The notes under the pieces are model-generated. The model made no database searches and had not been told where the DNA came from. It saw only the letters and a list, made by a program, of their open reading frames with translations. This document shows positions 8,531-16,947 of a DNA stretch of 57,679 nt, in pieces (the first letter of the stretch is position 1; each line of letters opens with the position of its first letter). Location of the stretch: the NCBI GenBank assembly GCA_019695035.1, contig JAIBAU010000010.1:27501-85179 (forward strand), read 5' to 3'. The translations under genes were made by a program, and so were the position numbers. The DNA is from Caulobacteraceae bacterium (lineage in GTDB: Bacteria; Pseudomonadota; Alphaproteobacteria; Caulobacterales; Caulobacteraceae).

Positions 8531-9058
8531 TCAGGCGGGCTTCATGTCCCGCACGTAGCGCTTCCAGTTTTCGACGTAGTGCTGCGCCGAGGCGGTCAGG
8601 ATGTCGACCTGGTGGGGCAGAAGCTGGCGGATCACCTTCCCCGGCGAACCCACCACCAGGCTGTTGTCGGGGATTTCCTTCCCCTCGGGGATCAGGGCGC
8701 CCGCGCCGATCAGGCAGTTCTTCCCGATCACCGCCCGCGACAGCACCACCGCCCCGATCCCGATCAGGGAATTGTCGCCGATTGTGCAGCTGTGGATCAT
8801 GGCCATGTGGCCGACGGTGACGTCGCGGCCGATGTGCAGCGGCGCCCCGGGGTCGGAGTGCAGGACGGAACCGTCCTGGATGTTGGTGTTTTCGCCTATG
8901 GAGATGGGGTCGTTGTCGCCGCGCACGACCGCGCCGAACCAGATGCTGGCGTTCTTCGCCAGAATCACGTCTCCTATTACGACCGCGTTGGGCGCTATCC
9001 AGTATTCGCCCTCGGAAGGCGTCTGCGGCGTCTTGTCGCCGAGCGCATATATATTCAT
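8531..9058 (-). CDS. Gamma carbonic anhydrase family protein
   Basis: The 175-residue product is a left-handed beta-helix protein with hexapeptide repeats from about residue 25 to 130. The three zinc-ligand histidines of gamma carbonic anhydrases are present in the usual spacing (VLHSD His67, VGHMA His84, MIHSC His89), so metal binding is probably retained. Family members hydrate CO2 or act as metabolic acetyl-transferase-like proteins (YrdA, PaaY); which applies here cannot be told. It diverges from the 6S RNA/phoH unit, with about 70 bases of promoter region between them. Confidence 0.93.
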   Translation of the reverse strand: MNIYALGDKTPQTPSEGEYWIAPNAVVIGDVILAKNASIWFGAVVRGDNDPISIGENTNIQDGSVLHSDPGAPLHIGRDVTVGHMAMIHSCTIGDNSLIGIGAVVLSRAVIGKNCLIGAGALIPEGKEIPDNSLVVGSPGKVIRQLLPHQVDILTASAQHYVENWKRYVRDMKPA

Positions 9059-9127
9059 CAGAACACCCCGTAACTGAGACTTTTCTACCGTTTAACGGAT
9101 CGGAAACCAAGTTGCGATCATTGTAGT

Positions 9128-9323
9128 GGGGCGATTCGAGGCCGCCAATGGCGGGGTCGGATCGGGAGCCGGGACATCTCGTCCAGGTCCGGAGCGGAGT
9201 ACGGCGTGGCGCTACCAGCGTTCCTGTACAGGTCGATCGAAGGCCCGCCAGGCGCGAGCGCATCGTGCACCACTCTCCTCACCTTCCACCAAGGGCGCGA
9301 CCTGGCCGGTCTCGCCCTTTTTT
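9128..9323 (+). ncRNA. ssrS: Probable 6S RNA
   Basis: This non-coding stretch resembles the 6S RNA that binds sigma-70 RNA polymerase. Compared with the E. coli 6S sequence as I remember it, the GUGGCGCU block (9206-9213) is followed by a 10-bp palindrome (9223-9232), GGUC, then CGA/AAGGCC, and a CUCACCUU..ACCAAGGG block (9278-9295), in the same order and at similar distances. The ends can pair: GGGCGA at 9129-9134 with UCGCCC at 9312-9317, and GGGUCG with CGACCU further in, giving the long rod of 6S. The 3' end is an intrinsic terminator (stem 9293-9302/9308-9317, then T6). Length and 5' end are estimates. Confidence 0.6.
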
Positions 9324-9346
9324 CTTGCCCAGTCTGGAGGTCGTAG

Positions 9347-10117
9347 ATGGCCAAGCGTGCGCTCAAGCGTCAGGCTCGCGAAGGTAATTTCGAGGGTCAC
9401 TTCGCCGATGATGCCAAGGTTCGCAGGCTTCCGGTCAGCGACCGGACCTGGAGCCCGCTCGGCCATCATCACCACAACGACGAGCGCACCCAGTCCTACG
9501 TCAAGAACATCAAGCCCAAGTCCGAGGGCCAGGCCCGCCTGATCGAGGCCATCGATTCCTCCAGCCTGGTCATGGCGCTGGGCCCGGCCGGCACGGGCAA
9601 GACCTACCTGGCGATCTCAAAGGCGGTCGAGGCGCTGGAGGCCGGCCGCGTCGGCCGCATCGTGCTGTCCCGCCCGGCGGTGGAGGCAGGCGAAAGCCTG
9701 GGCTTCCTGCCCGGCGACATGGAGGACAAGCTGGCCCCCTACCTGCGCCCGCTCTACGACGCCCTTTCGGACCGGCTGTCGATGAAGCGCGTCAAGGCGC
9801 TGATGAGCGAGGGGCTGATCGAGATCGCCCCGGTCGGCTATATGCGCGGGCGCACCCTCAACAACGCCTTCGTGGTCATCGACGAAGCCCAGAACTGCAC
9901 CTACGTGCAGCTGAAGATGCTGCTCACCCGCCTAGGCTGGAGCTCGACGATGGTGGTGACCGGCGATCCGCATCAGTCGGACCTGCTGCCGGGCCTTTCG
10001 GGCCTCGCGGACATCTCCGAGAAACTGGAGGCGATCGGCGACATTTCGGTCGTGCGCCTGGGCGACCGGGACATCGTCCGCCACCCGCTGGTGGCCTCGA
10101 TGCTGGGGGTGATCTGA
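9347..10117 (+). CDS. phoH: PhoH family ATPase
   Basis: The 256-residue protein has a Walker A motif LGPAGTGKTYLA (about 78-89) and a Walker B FVVIDEAQN, with the ARPAVEAGESLGFLPGD-type segment that marks the PhoH core. PhoH proteins are RNA-associated P-loop ATPases related to helicase domains; the biological role is still unclear. The N-terminal 50 residues are basic and His-rich. A GGAGG site precedes the ATG. It stands alone here, not beside ybeY/miaB as in many alphaproteobacteria, and lies 23 bases after the putative 6S RNA terminator, so it needs read-through or its own promoter. Confidence 0.93.
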   Translation: MAKRALKRQAREGNFEGHFADDAKVRRLPVSDRTWSPLGHHHHNDERTQSYVKNIKPKSEGQARLIEAIDSSSLVMALGPAGTGKTYLAISKAVEALEAGRVGRIVLSRPAVEAGESLGFLPGDMEDKLAPYLRPLYDALSDRLSMKRVKALMSEGLIEIAPVGYMRGRTLNNAFVVIDEAQNCTYVQLKMLLTRLGWSSTMVVTGDPHQSDLLPGLSGLADISEKLEAIGDISVVRLGDRDIVRHPLVASMLGVI

Positions 10118-10126
10118 CGAACGGTC

Positions 10127-10148
10127 GAGGCGGGCTCCGGCCCGCCTC
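10127..10148. terminator. Bidirectional hairpin terminator between phoH and the DUF3126 gene
   Basis: A 9-bp perfect stem (10127-10135 with 10140-10148) with a four-base loop lies between two converging stop codons. There is no strong T run; it probably serves both genes. Confidence 0.6.
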
Positions 10149-10157
10149 CTCCCGGAC

Positions 10158-10364
10158 CTACTCGAGGTCCTCGGCGATGATGCCCATGTTGAAGTTGAAC
10201 GAGCCGGGATCGTCCTCGTCGTCGGTGACGACGCCGATGAACTCTTCGCCCACGTAGACTTCGGCGGAATCCTTCAGGCGCGGGCGGGGCCGCACATTGA
10301 GCGTCGGCGAGCCGAACAGGCGCTTGAGGTGCGCTTCGATCTTGCGGATGTCGTTCTCGGTCAC
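10158..10364 (-). CDS. DUF3126 family protein
   Basis: This small cytoplasmic protein of 68 residues matches the alphaproteobacterial DUF3126 family. It begins with ITENDIRKIEAHLKRLFG-like sequence, has a basic NVRPRPR strand, then EVYVGEEFIGVV and an acidic, Phe/Asn-containing C-terminus (FNFNMGIIAEDLE). Function is unknown; it is nearly always a stand-alone conserved gene. It converges on phoH across a hairpin. The next gene upstream ends about 70 bases away. Confidence 0.85.
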   Translation of the reverse strand: MTENDIRKIEAHLKRLFGSPTLNVRPRPRLKDSAEVYVGEEFIGVVTDDEDDPGSFNFNMGIIAEDLE

Positions 10365-10436
10365 GGCCGGTCCTCGCTCTTGCAGCCGAGGGTTTAGGCG
10401 TTCGGCCCCGTGCGAGGCAAGCCAAACTCGCGGCGG

Positions 10437-10982
10437 TCAGGCGGGCCGGTAGACGATCCTCACCGCGTCCTCGCCGATGCGGTCCGTGGACACCAGCTTC
10501 AGCGGCGGCAGGGCCTGGCCGAAGAAGGGCTTGCCTCTCCCCAGGACATGGGGCCGGAAATAAAGCCGGTACTCGTCGATCAGCCCGGCCGCCGACAGAC
10601 TGCGCGCCAGGTCCGGCCCCGCCACCTCGATCTCGCCCTCGAAGCGGCCCTTCAGGTCGCGCGCCACGCCCTCGACGTCGTCCCGCACCAGGGTGGCGTT
10701 GGGCCCCACCGAGGTCAGGGTGCGGGAGGCCACCCATTTCGGTTGGCTGCGCCAGCCCTCGGCGAAGTCCCGCTCGGCCTGGCCCCAGCCGGGCTGGTCC
10801 TCGTCCCAGTAGCGCATCAGCTCGTAGGTGCGACGGCCATAGAAGCTGGCGCTAAGGCTGCTCACCCAGCGATGGAAGTAATCGAAGAGGGCCGGACCCG
10901 GCGGCGGCAGGGTCATCTCCCCGTCCGCCCCGCCGATGAAACCGTCGAGGGACTGTTGCAGCCCGAAAATAAGCCTGGCCAA
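10437..10982 (-). CDS. Dihydrofolate reductase/RibD C-terminal family protein
   Basis: The 181-residue product has the RibD-C/DHFR-like fold: an N-terminal LIFGLQQSLDGFIGG strand, SFYGRRTYELM (nucleotide-binding helix start) and a C-terminal GLIDEYRLYFRPHVLGRGKPFF segment, the usual signature of stand-alone YwjB/YyaP-like reductases. It probably uses NADPH; the substrate is unknown. The only start consistent with homologous beginnings is TTG at 10982, preceded by AAGGGG five bases upstream. It lies 12 bases after cysE in the same direction, so the two are probably co-transcribed. Confidence 0.88.
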   Translation of the reverse strand: MARLIFGLQQSLDGFIGGADGEMTLPPPGPALFDYFHRWVSSLSASFYGRRTYELMRYWDEDQPGWGQAERDFAEGWRSQPKWVASRTLTSVGPNATLVRDDVEGVARDLKGRFEGEIEVAGPDLARSLSAAGLIDEYRLYFRPHVLGRGKPFFGQALPPLKLVSTDRIGEDAVRIVYRPA

Positions 10983-10994
10983 ACGCGCCCCTTA

Positions 10995-11816
10995 CTAGAT
11001 TACGAAGTCGAGGATTTCGGGCACCGTGTGATCCATGGTCCGGGCGGGTTCCTCGCAGGTCTGGCAATTGACCAGGCGGGCGGGAACGCCGGCGGCGGTG
11101 CAATTCGGCGGCACCGCCTTCAGCACCACCGAGCCGGAGGCGATCTTGGCGTAGTCGCCGATGTGGATGTTGCCCAGGACCTTGGCCCCGGCCCCCAACA
11201 GGACGCCCTTGCCGATCTTGGGATGACGGTCGCCGCGCTGGGCGCCGGTGCCGCCCAGGGTGACGCCGTGGAGCATGGAGACGTCGTCGCCCACCACGGC
11301 CGTTTCGCCGATCACCACGCCGGTGGCGTGGTCCACGAAGACGCCCTTGCCGATACGGGCGGCGGGGTGGATGTCGACCTGGAACAGTTCGGAGGTCCGG
11401 CTCTGCAGGTGCAGCGCCATCATCTCCCGCCCGTGCGTCCACAGCCAGTGGGCCACGCGATGCACCTGCAGGGCCATGAAACCCTTGTAGAACAGGAAGG
11501 GCTGCAGGGTGCCGCGCGCCGCCGGATCGCGCTCCAGCACGGCCATCAGGTCGGCCTCGGCGGCGGCCACGATGGACGGGTCCGCGGCGTAGGCCTCCGC
11601 GCACAGCTCGCGCGCGGTCAGGGCCGAGACTCCCTCCTCGCCGATCTTGCGGGCCAGCTGGAAGGACAGCGCCTGGGCCATGCCCTCGTGGCGCAGGATC
11701 ACACCGTTCAGCATCGAGGCCAGGGAGGGCTCGTCCCGGGCGGTGACGGCGGCTTCGTCCAGCAGCTGGCGCCAGACGCCGGTTCCGCCAGTGACCACTT
11801 CCAGCTTGCGGCTCAT
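10995..11816 (-). CDS. cysE: Serine O-acetyltransferase
   Basis: CysE makes O-acetylserine from serine and acetyl-CoA, the entry to cysteine synthesis. The 273-residue protein has the alpha-helical N-terminal domain (about 20-135, with FLFYKGFMALQVHRVAHWLW) and the left-handed beta-helix (about 140-240) carrying the catalytic and substrate segments DIHPAARIGKG, DHATGVVIGET and MLHGVTLGGTG. The C-terminal tail ends with Ile, the residue that often inserts into cysteine synthase CysK to form the complex. It heads a two-gene unit with the downstream reductase. It complements the trans-sulfuration genes at 18-21 kb. Confidence 0.95.
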   Translation of the reverse strand: MSRKLEVVTGGTGVWRQLLDEAAVTARDEPSLASMLNGVILRHEGMAQALSFQLARKIGEEGVSALTARELCAEAYAADPSIVAAAEADLMAVLERDPAARGTLQPFLFYKGFMALQVHRVAHWLWTHGREMMALHLQSRTSELFQVDIHPAARIGKGVFVDHATGVVIGETAVVGDDVSMLHGVTLGGTGAQRGDRHPKIGKGVLLGAGAKVLGNIHIGDYAKIASGSVVLKAVPPNCTAAGVPARLVNCQTCEEPARTMDHTVPEILDFVI

Positions 11817-12007
11817 GGGCCGGTTCTCCGCTCTTTCGGCGTCTTTGACCAGTGTATCACGACCGGGGCAATCGCCTCGTCACCTTCGACCACATGGCGA
11901 CGGGCTTGCGAAATCGCCAGCCCGCGCCGATCTCGCCCCTAGCCAGACACAGTCGGACCCGATCCTATGGGCGGGTTCCCGTCCCGGGTTCGAAAGGTCC
12001 AGTCTCG

Positions 12008-12604
12008 ATGCGTCGCTTCCTCGCCGCTGTTTCGGCGCTCGCCGCCCTCGCCGCCCTTCCGGGCGCAGCCCACGCCTCGGACGCCCGGCTGACGGGCCAG
12101 GAGATACGCGACATCGCGGGGCGCGGCCTGCTGTGGTGCGAAGAGTACGAGGCGGCCAGCGACGACTGCGGCGTGGTCACCCTGTTGCGGGTGATGCCGG
12201 ACGGGCGGCTGGCCAGCACCTCGACCCTGCTGCTGCAGGAGAGCCCCGAACTGCAGGTCTACATCGCCGACATCGACCAGCTGGACGGCGACCGGCTTTG
12301 CAGCAAGGTGGAGATGGGCCGGGCCCGCTTCACCTTCATGCTGGACGGCCAGCAGCTCTCCGACGAGCGCGCCATCGGCCTGACCGCCCTGTTCCAGGCG
12401 CAGATGGCCGACATGGAAGGCAAGACCATGTGCCAGACCTTCTTCCGCACCGACGATCCGAACGTGATTCGCGAGGAGATCACCGTCGACGGCGAGCGCC
12501 AGACGGACCTCGAGAGCACCTACCACCTGCGCGAGGGCGACAGCGGGCTGCACCTGCGCGCGCAACTTCCCACCGAGCCCGACGAGACCGGTACCGCCCT
12601 TTGA
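12008..12604 (+). CDS. Exported hypothetical protein
   Basis: No family is recognised. The ATG at 12008 opens a clear signal peptide (MRRFLAAVSALAALAAL, cleavage near HAS at about residue 24), giving 198 residues; the longer open frame from 11852 is not signal-like before it. The mature protein is acidic with two pairs of cysteines (WCEEYEAASDDCG and CSKVEMG/CQTFF), suggesting disulphides and a periplasmic location. The TTG start of the nitroreductase overlaps its stop, so the two are probably translated together. Confidence 0.82.
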   Translation: MRRFLAAVSALAALAALPGAAHASDARLTGQEIRDIAGRGLLWCEEYEAASDDCGVVTLLRVMPDGRLASTSTLLLQESPELQVYIADIDQLDGDRLCSKVEMGRARFTFMLDGQQLSDERAIGLTALFQAQMADMEGKTMCQTFFRTDDPNVIREEITVDGERQTDLESTYHLREGDSGLHLRAQLPTEPDETGTAL

Positions 12605-13203
12605 GCCTCCCTTTCCCCGACCTGGGCGATCCGCTGCCCGTCGCCGCCGAACCGCGCCTGCTGACCTGGCTGGCGCGCCGCCGCTCCTCCCCGGCCCAGA
12701 CCCTGGGCGCGCCGGGGCCCTCGCCCGAGCAGCTGCAGGACATCATCGCCGTGGGCGCTCGCGCGCCCGATCACGGCAAGCTGGCGCCCTGGCGCTTCGT
12801 GGTCATCGAGCCGCGGGCCAAGGCGGAGCTCGTCGAACGGTTGTCCGCCCTGGCCGAGGGCCAGCCCAACCCGGAGCAGGCGCGGGCCAAGCTGGCCAAG
12901 CTGGCGGCCGCCCCGGCGACGGTGCTGGTGATCTCGCGGCCCGTGGAAAGCCCGAAGGTGCCCGAATGGGAGCAGGTGCTGTCGGCCGGAGCGGTGTGCA
13001 CCCTGATGCTGGTGGCGGCCGGCTCGCTGGGCTTCGGCGCCAACTGGATCACCGACTGGTACGCCTACGACGCCGGGGCCGCCGCCCTGCTCGGGTTGGC
13101 CCCGGGCGAGCGAGTCGCCGGCTTCATGCATTTCGGCACGCCTTCCGAGGCGCCTCTGGAACGGGCGCGTCCCGATGTGGCGGGGCTGGTCACGCGCCTC
13201 TGA
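12601..13203 (+). CDS. Nitroreductase family protein (YdjA-like)
   Basis: This is an FMN-dependent nitroreductase-fold protein. The first plausible start is TTG at 12601, overlapping the preceding stop in TTGA, giving 200 residues. The N-terminal LLTWLARRRSSPAQTLGAP stretch, GARAPDHGKLAPWRFVVI (FMN phosphate and ring contacts) and the C-terminal GFGANWITDWYAYD and GERVAGFMHFGTP segments match the short YdjA/TdsD class. It probably reduces quinones or nitro compounds with NAD(P)H; the physiological substrate is unknown. Coupling to the exported protein upstream is structural rather than obviously functional. Confidence 0.92.
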   Translation: MSLPFPDLGDPLPVAAEPRLLTWLARRRSSPAQTLGAPGPSPEQLQDIIAVGARAPDHGKLAPWRFVVIEPRAKAELVERLSALAEGQPNPEQARAKLAKLAAAPATVLVISRPVESPKVPEWEQVLSAGAVCTLMLVAAGSLGFGANWITDWYAYDAGAAALLGLAPGERVAGFMHFGTPSEAPLERARPDVAGLVTRL

Positions 13204-13218
13204 CCCGGAACCGGAAGG

Positions 13219-14181
13219 TCAGGCGGTCGCGGGCGGCGCGCGGCGCTCCTGCGGACGGTGCACGAGGCTGACCAGCACGAAGCTGATGATCATGAGCAGG
13301 TACCAGCTGCCGATCTTGGCCAGCGAAACAGGGCTCCAGCCGCCCTCCTGACCGGGATAGAGCCAGGCGCGGGAGTAGGTCCCGACATTCTCGGCGATCC
13401 AGATGAACAGGGCGACGAGGCCAAAGCCCAGCAGCATGGGCATGCCGCGCTCCCTGCGGTCCGGGGTGAACCAGAACCAGCCGCGCCAGAACAACAGGGC
13501 GGTCGCCGCGAACAGGGCGAGGCGCGCGTCCGGCAGCCAGTGGTGGGCGAAGAAGTTCACGTAGATGCCAACCGCCAGCAGCCAGGTCGTCCAGGCCGGC
13601 GGATAGTGGGAGAAGCGGATGTCGAAGATGCGCCAGATGCGGGCGATGTAGCTGCCGACGGCCGCGTACATGAAGCCCGAGAACAGCGGCACCGCGCCGA
13701 TCTTCAACAGGCCCGGCTCCGGGTAGAGCCACGAGCCGTGCGCAGTCTTGAACAGCTCCATGATGGTGCCGACCACGTGGAAGACGAAGATCACCTTCGC
13801 CTCCTCCCAGCTCTCCAGCTTCAGCGCCAGCATGGCGACCTGGATGGCGACGGCGGCCACGACGAGGGCGTCGTAGCGGGCGACCGGCGCGTCCGCCGGC
13901 CACAGCAGGTGGGTGCCGAACAACAGCCCCAGCATCAGCCCGCCGAACAGGCAGGCCCAGCCCTGCTTGAGGCCGAACATGAGGAATTCGAAGGCCCACG
14001 ACCCCAGGCGGGTCCGATCGGCGCGGGCCTGCAGCCGTTCGAGGAGACGCCGCCCCCAAGCCTCGAGCGGGAGGCGGGCGTCTCCCACCGCCTCCGCTTG
14101 CAGAAGAAGGCGGCTCGCGGAGCGAGACGGATGAGGAGCGTCAGATCCGCCGCCGGATCGGTGGTCGCCAGATCGGCTCAT
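13219..14181 (-). CDS. DUF817 family integral membrane protein
   Basis: The protein is predicted to have about eight membrane segments between residues 50 and 300 and contains the DUF817 hallmarks GLKQGWACLFGGLMLG, FHVVGTIMELFKT-HGSW and YPGQEGGWSPVSLAKI. Function is unknown. The ATG at 14181 gives 320 residues, but codons 16-25 (14109-14136) read through a copy of the dispersed intergenic repeat, identical to 42489-42516. The native start may therefore lie downstream (for example GTG at 14088), or a repeat has extended the N-terminus. It follows queF in the same direction. Confidence 0.85.
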   Translation of the reverse strand: MSRSGDHRSGGGSDAPHPSRSASRLLLQAEAVGDARLPLEAWGRRLLERLQARADRTRLGSWAFEFLMFGLKQGWACLFGGLMLGLLFGTHLLWPADAPVARYDALVVAAVAIQVAMLALKLESWEEAKVIFVFHVVGTIMELFKTAHGSWLYPEPGLLKIGAVPLFSGFMYAAVGSYIARIWRIFDIRFSHYPPAWTTWLLAVGIYVNFFAHHWLPDARLALFAATALLFWRGWFWFTPDRRERGMPMLLGFGLVALFIWIAENVGTYSRAWLYPGQEGGWSPVSLAKIGSWYLLMIISFVLVSLVHRPQERRAPPATA

Positions 14182-14191
14182 GGCTCTTGAG

Positions 14192-14246
14192 CACCCCTCA
14201 TCCGGTCTTCTGCGAAGAACACCTTCTCCCGCAGGGGGAGAAGGGG
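14192..14246. repeat. Dispersed GC-rich palindromic intergenic repeat
   Basis: A CACCCCTCATCCGG half is followed by a CTTCTCCC-GCAGGG-GGAGAAG hairpin just after queF. Related elements lie near 19650, 21462, 26115, 28629 and 42468. A 28-base segment of the same family occurs inside the DUF817 coding region at 14109-14136. Confidence 0.75.
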
Positions 14247-14250
14247 CGGC

Positions 14251-14712
14251 TCACCCCCGCCCCCGGTAGGACGCCACGCCAGGATCCGGCAGCCACAGCC
14301 CCCTGGGCGGCTCGCCCGTCTGCCAGAAGACGTCGATGGGTATGCCGCCGCGCGGATACCAGAAGCCGCCGATGCGCAGCCATTTCGGCTGGATGGCGTC
14401 CACAATGCGCTTGCCGATGGCCACGGTGCAGTCCTCGTGGAAGGCGCCGTGGTTGCGGAAGGAAGTCAGAAACAGCTTCAGGCTCTTGGACTCCACGATC
14501 CACTGGTCAGGCGCGTAGTCGATGACGAGGTGGGCGAAGTCCGGCTGGCCCGTGACCGGGCACAGGGAGGTGAACTCGGGCGCGGTGAAACGGGCCAGGT
14601 AGAGGGTGTCGGGATGCGGGTTGGGCGCGCGCTCCAGCACCGCCTGGGCGGGGTCCGTGGGGGTCGGGGCGTGGCCGCCCAGCTGGGTCAGGGCCGAAGT
14701 GTCTGTCGTCAT
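14251..14712 (-). CDS. queF: NADPH-dependent 7-cyano-7-deazaguanine reductase QueF
   Basis: QueF reduces preQ0 to preQ1 in queuosine tRNA modification. The 153-residue product is the short unimodular type. It carries the catalytic cysteine in [14 protein letters not shown] (Cys51), the nucleotide-binding signature [16 protein letters not shown] (about 74-89) and FHEDC shortly after. The ATG at 14712 is chosen because upstream codons are unrelated to QueF. Other queuosine genes are not in this window. A repeat element fills the gap to the DUF817 gene. Confidence 0.95.
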   Translation of the reverse strand: MTTDTSALTQLGGHAPTPTDPAQAVLERAPNPHPDTLYLARFTAPEFTSLCPVTGQPDFAHLVIDYAPDQWIVESKSLKLFLTSFRNHGAFHEDCTVAIGKRIVDAIQPKWLRIGGFWYPRGGIPIDVFWQTGEPPRGLWLPDPGVASYRGRG

Positions 14713-14770
14713 GGCTTGGTCTCTACCCGAGCTTGGGCCATGCTCGCCACCCGAAGGGCGTGAATTCGGG

Positions 14771-15358
14771 ATGAAGCGCATGTGCAGAGGGGCGATGGCG
14801 GCCTTGGCCGCCCTGGGGGTTCTGGCCTCGGCGGGCCAGGCCCTGGCGGGCGATCCGGACGATACCGCGTGGAGCCTGGTCAGCCTGGGCGGCGGCCAGA
14901 CCCTCTGGATCGCGTCCGAGGACCTCCACAACGGCGGCGGCGGCGAGGCGCGGGGGCGCGTGCTGTGGACGACCCCCCACGGCGCCCGGCTGCCGGCGGG
15001 CGTCCGCTACACGGTGTCGGACTACGCCTTCGCGTGCGACGGCGGGGTGCAGGAGCAGGTGCACGCCTACAACGGCGCCGGGGAGCCTTTCCCCGACCGC
15101 CCACCCCTGGCCGAGCGCGAGGTGCGCCGCGGCGCCGTGGAAGGGGCTGTCTTCGCCATGGTCTGTGAGGGCGCGGAGTACGAGGACCTGATGGAGCTGG
15201 GCTCGGCCCGCGAGGTGATGGACTGGGAGGCCGCGGGCCACCGTCCGCCGGCCCGGCCCGCCAACCGCTGGAACCAGGGGCCCGGCCAGCCCGAACAGGA
15301 ACCGGCCGAGGAGCGCGAACCGGGCGCGCCCTCGGGCGACAACAGGAACCAGCGCTGA
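14771..15358 (+). CDS. Exported hypothetical protein, paralogue of the next gene
   Basis: No known family is recognised. The ATG at 14771 gives 195 residues with a signal peptide (about 1-26, ending ALAG). The mature part contains a [20 protein letters not shown] segment, a [16 protein letters not shown] segment and a second cysteine (MVCEGAEY), and ends in an acidic/Pro-rich tail. The following gene has the same order of elements, so the pair looks like a tandem duplication. The stop overlaps the next ATG by one base. Likely periplasmic; role unknown. Confidence 0.8.
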   Translation: MKRMCRGAMAALAALGVLASAGQALAGDPDDTAWSLVSLGGGQTLWIASEDLHNGGGGEARGRVLWTTPHGARLPAGVRYTVSDYAFACDGGVQEQVHAYNGAGEPFPDRPPLAEREVRRGAVEGAVFAMVCEGAEYEDLMELGSAREVMDWEAAGHRPPARPANRWNQGPGQPEQEPAEEREPGAPSGDNRNQR

Positions 15359-15885
15359 TGCGGCGCGCCGTCCTTCTTCTCACGGGCGCCCTGCTGCTCG
15401 CCGGCGCCGCGGCGGCCCAGGACGACAGCGCGGCCTGGCGGGCGCGCGAGGCGGCCGCGGCCGACTACAACGCCCGCACCTGGGTCAGGCTGGAGGCGCC
15501 GGACGGCGGCTACCTGTGGGTCGAGGCGAACGACGCGGCGCGCCTGAAGGCCGGCAAGCCGACGCGGCGCCTCCGGATCCTCTGGCCCGACTCGGTCGAG
15601 TACGTCCCGCACGTCGGCGAGGGGGTTCGCTACATGGTCTCGGAGCAGACCTGGGACTGCGGGCGCAAGGCCATGACCGAGCACAACTGGTTCTTCGGCG
15701 CCGAAGGCGGACTGATGGCCGAGCGCAATCCTGAGCCCGGGGAGTTCAGCGACGACGACCTGGCCTACCGGGTTGCGTGCCAGCGCCTGAGGCTGAGCGA
15801 GAGCCGACGCTGGACCACGGTCGCGGCGGTGCTGGCCAACGAGCCGGACGGCGGCGCGCCGGCGACGGGCGCGCCCGGCGAATAA
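15358..15885 (+). CDS. Exported hypothetical protein, paralogue of the preceding gene
   Basis: The 175-residue product has a signal peptide (about 1-20, ending AAAQ). It shares the plan of its neighbour: TWVRLEAPDGGYLWVEANDA, then GVRYMVSEQTWDCGRKAM, then a late cysteine (YRVACQRLRL). It has diverged strongly in the loops. The ATG overlaps the previous stop in TGATG, so translation is coupled. No enzyme motif is visible. I infer a small periplasmic protein family, possibly restricted to this bacterial group. Confidence 0.8.
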   Translation: MRRAVLLLTGALLLAGAAAAQDDSAAWRAREAAAADYNARTWVRLEAPDGGYLWVEANDAARLKAGKPTRRLRILWPDSVEYVPHVGEGVRYMVSEQTWDCGRKAMTEHNWFFGAEGGLMAERNPEPGEFSDDDLAYRVACQRLRLSESRRWTTVAAVLANEPDGGAPATGAPGE

Positions 15886-15962
15886 CGGCCGGCGCCGCGG
15901 CGCCTTGTCGGCCGGCGCCGACGCCGGTTAAGCGTGGTCAAACGAAACCGACAGGACCTCCC

Positions 15963-16913
15963 ATGGCCATTCCCGCCACCCTGCAACAGGGGCTGAAGTT
16001 GCCGGTCATCGCCGCGCCGATGTTCCTGGTCTCCGGCCCGGAGCTGGTCATCGGCGCCTGCAAGTCCGGCGTCATCGGCACCTTCCCGGCTTTGAACCAG
16101 CGCACCACCGAGGGCTATTCGCAGTGGCTGGACGAGATCAAGGCGGCGCTTGGGCCTGAGGACGCGCAGTACGGCGTCAACCTCATCGTCCACAACACCA
16201 ATCCGCGGGTGATGGCGGACCTGGCGGTGACCGTGGAGCACAAGGTGCCGCTGGTGATCACCTCGCTGGGCGCGGTGAAGGATGTGGTCGATGCGGTGCA
16301 CGGCTATGGCGGGCTGGTGTTCCACGACGTCACCACCGTCCGCCACGCCCAGAAGGCGGCGCAGGCGGGCGTCGACGGCCTGATCCTGGTCTGCGCCGGC
16401 GCGGGCGGCCATGCCGGCACCTGGAGCCCCTTCGCCCTGCTGAACGAGGTGCGCCAGTTCTACGACGGCTGCATCATCCTGTCGGGCTGCATGAGCTCGG
16501 GCCGCGACATCGCCACGGCCATGATGCTGGGGGCGGACTTCGCTTACCTCGGCACCCGCTTTATCAACACCGCCGAGAGCATGGCGCCGGGCGAGTACAA
16601 GCAGATGATCGACGAGGCCCACGCCGCCGACATCGTCTACACCCCCGCCATCTCCGGCATCCCCGCCAACTTCATGAGCCAGTCGCTGATCGCCAACGGC
16701 CTCGACCCCAAGAGCCTGCCCGAGAAGACCAAGGTCGACCTGGGCAAGGAGCTGGACCACGAGGTGAAGGCCTGGAAGGCGGTGTGGTCGGCCGGGCAGG
16801 GCGTGGGTTCGATCGACGACCAGCCGCCGGTCGCCGAGCTGGTGGCGCGCCTCAAACGGGAGTTCGACGAGGCGTCGAGCGCCTACGCGAAGAAATGGGT
16901 TGCGGCAGGATAA
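15963..16913 (+). CDS. Nitronate monooxygenase (2-nitropropane dioxygenase-like)
   Basis: This is an FMN-dependent TIM-barrel enzyme that oxidises alkyl nitronates. The 316-residue product starts at the ATG at 15963, where the homologous LKLPVIAAPMFLVSGPELV sequence begins. It contains the barrel glycines of the phosphate-binding loop (CAGAGGHAGTWSPFAL) and the GADFAYLGTRFINTAESMAP segment typical of the family. The real substrate could be another nitro compound or an enoyl species. No partner genes are adjacent; the porin gene follows 34 bases downstream. Confidence 0.92.
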   Translation: MAIPATLQQGLKLPVIAAPMFLVSGPELVIGACKSGVIGTFPALNQRTTEGYSQWLDEIKAALGPEDAQYGVNLIVHNTNPRVMADLAVTVEHKVPLVITSLGAVKDVVDAVHGYGGLVFHDVTTVRHAQKAAQAGVDGLILVCAGAGGHAGTWSPFALLNEVRQFYDGCIILSGCMSSGRDIATAMMLGADFAYLGTRFINTAESMAPGEYKQMIDEAHAADIVYTPAISGIPANFMSQSLIANGLDPKSLPEKTKVDLGKELDHEVKAWKAVWSAGQGVGSIDDQPPVAELVARLKREFDEASSAYAKKWVAAG

Positions 16914-16947
16914 TCTAGCGATCTAGTAGGAGATGAAGGAGCTTTCC

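Noticed and set aside
9180-9215. CAGGTCCGGA stretch resembling the apical part of SRP (4.5S) RNA
   Set aside because: The following GGAAGCAGCC part is not conserved and the flanks do not form the SRP helix; the gene-wide order of blocks fits 6S RNA better.
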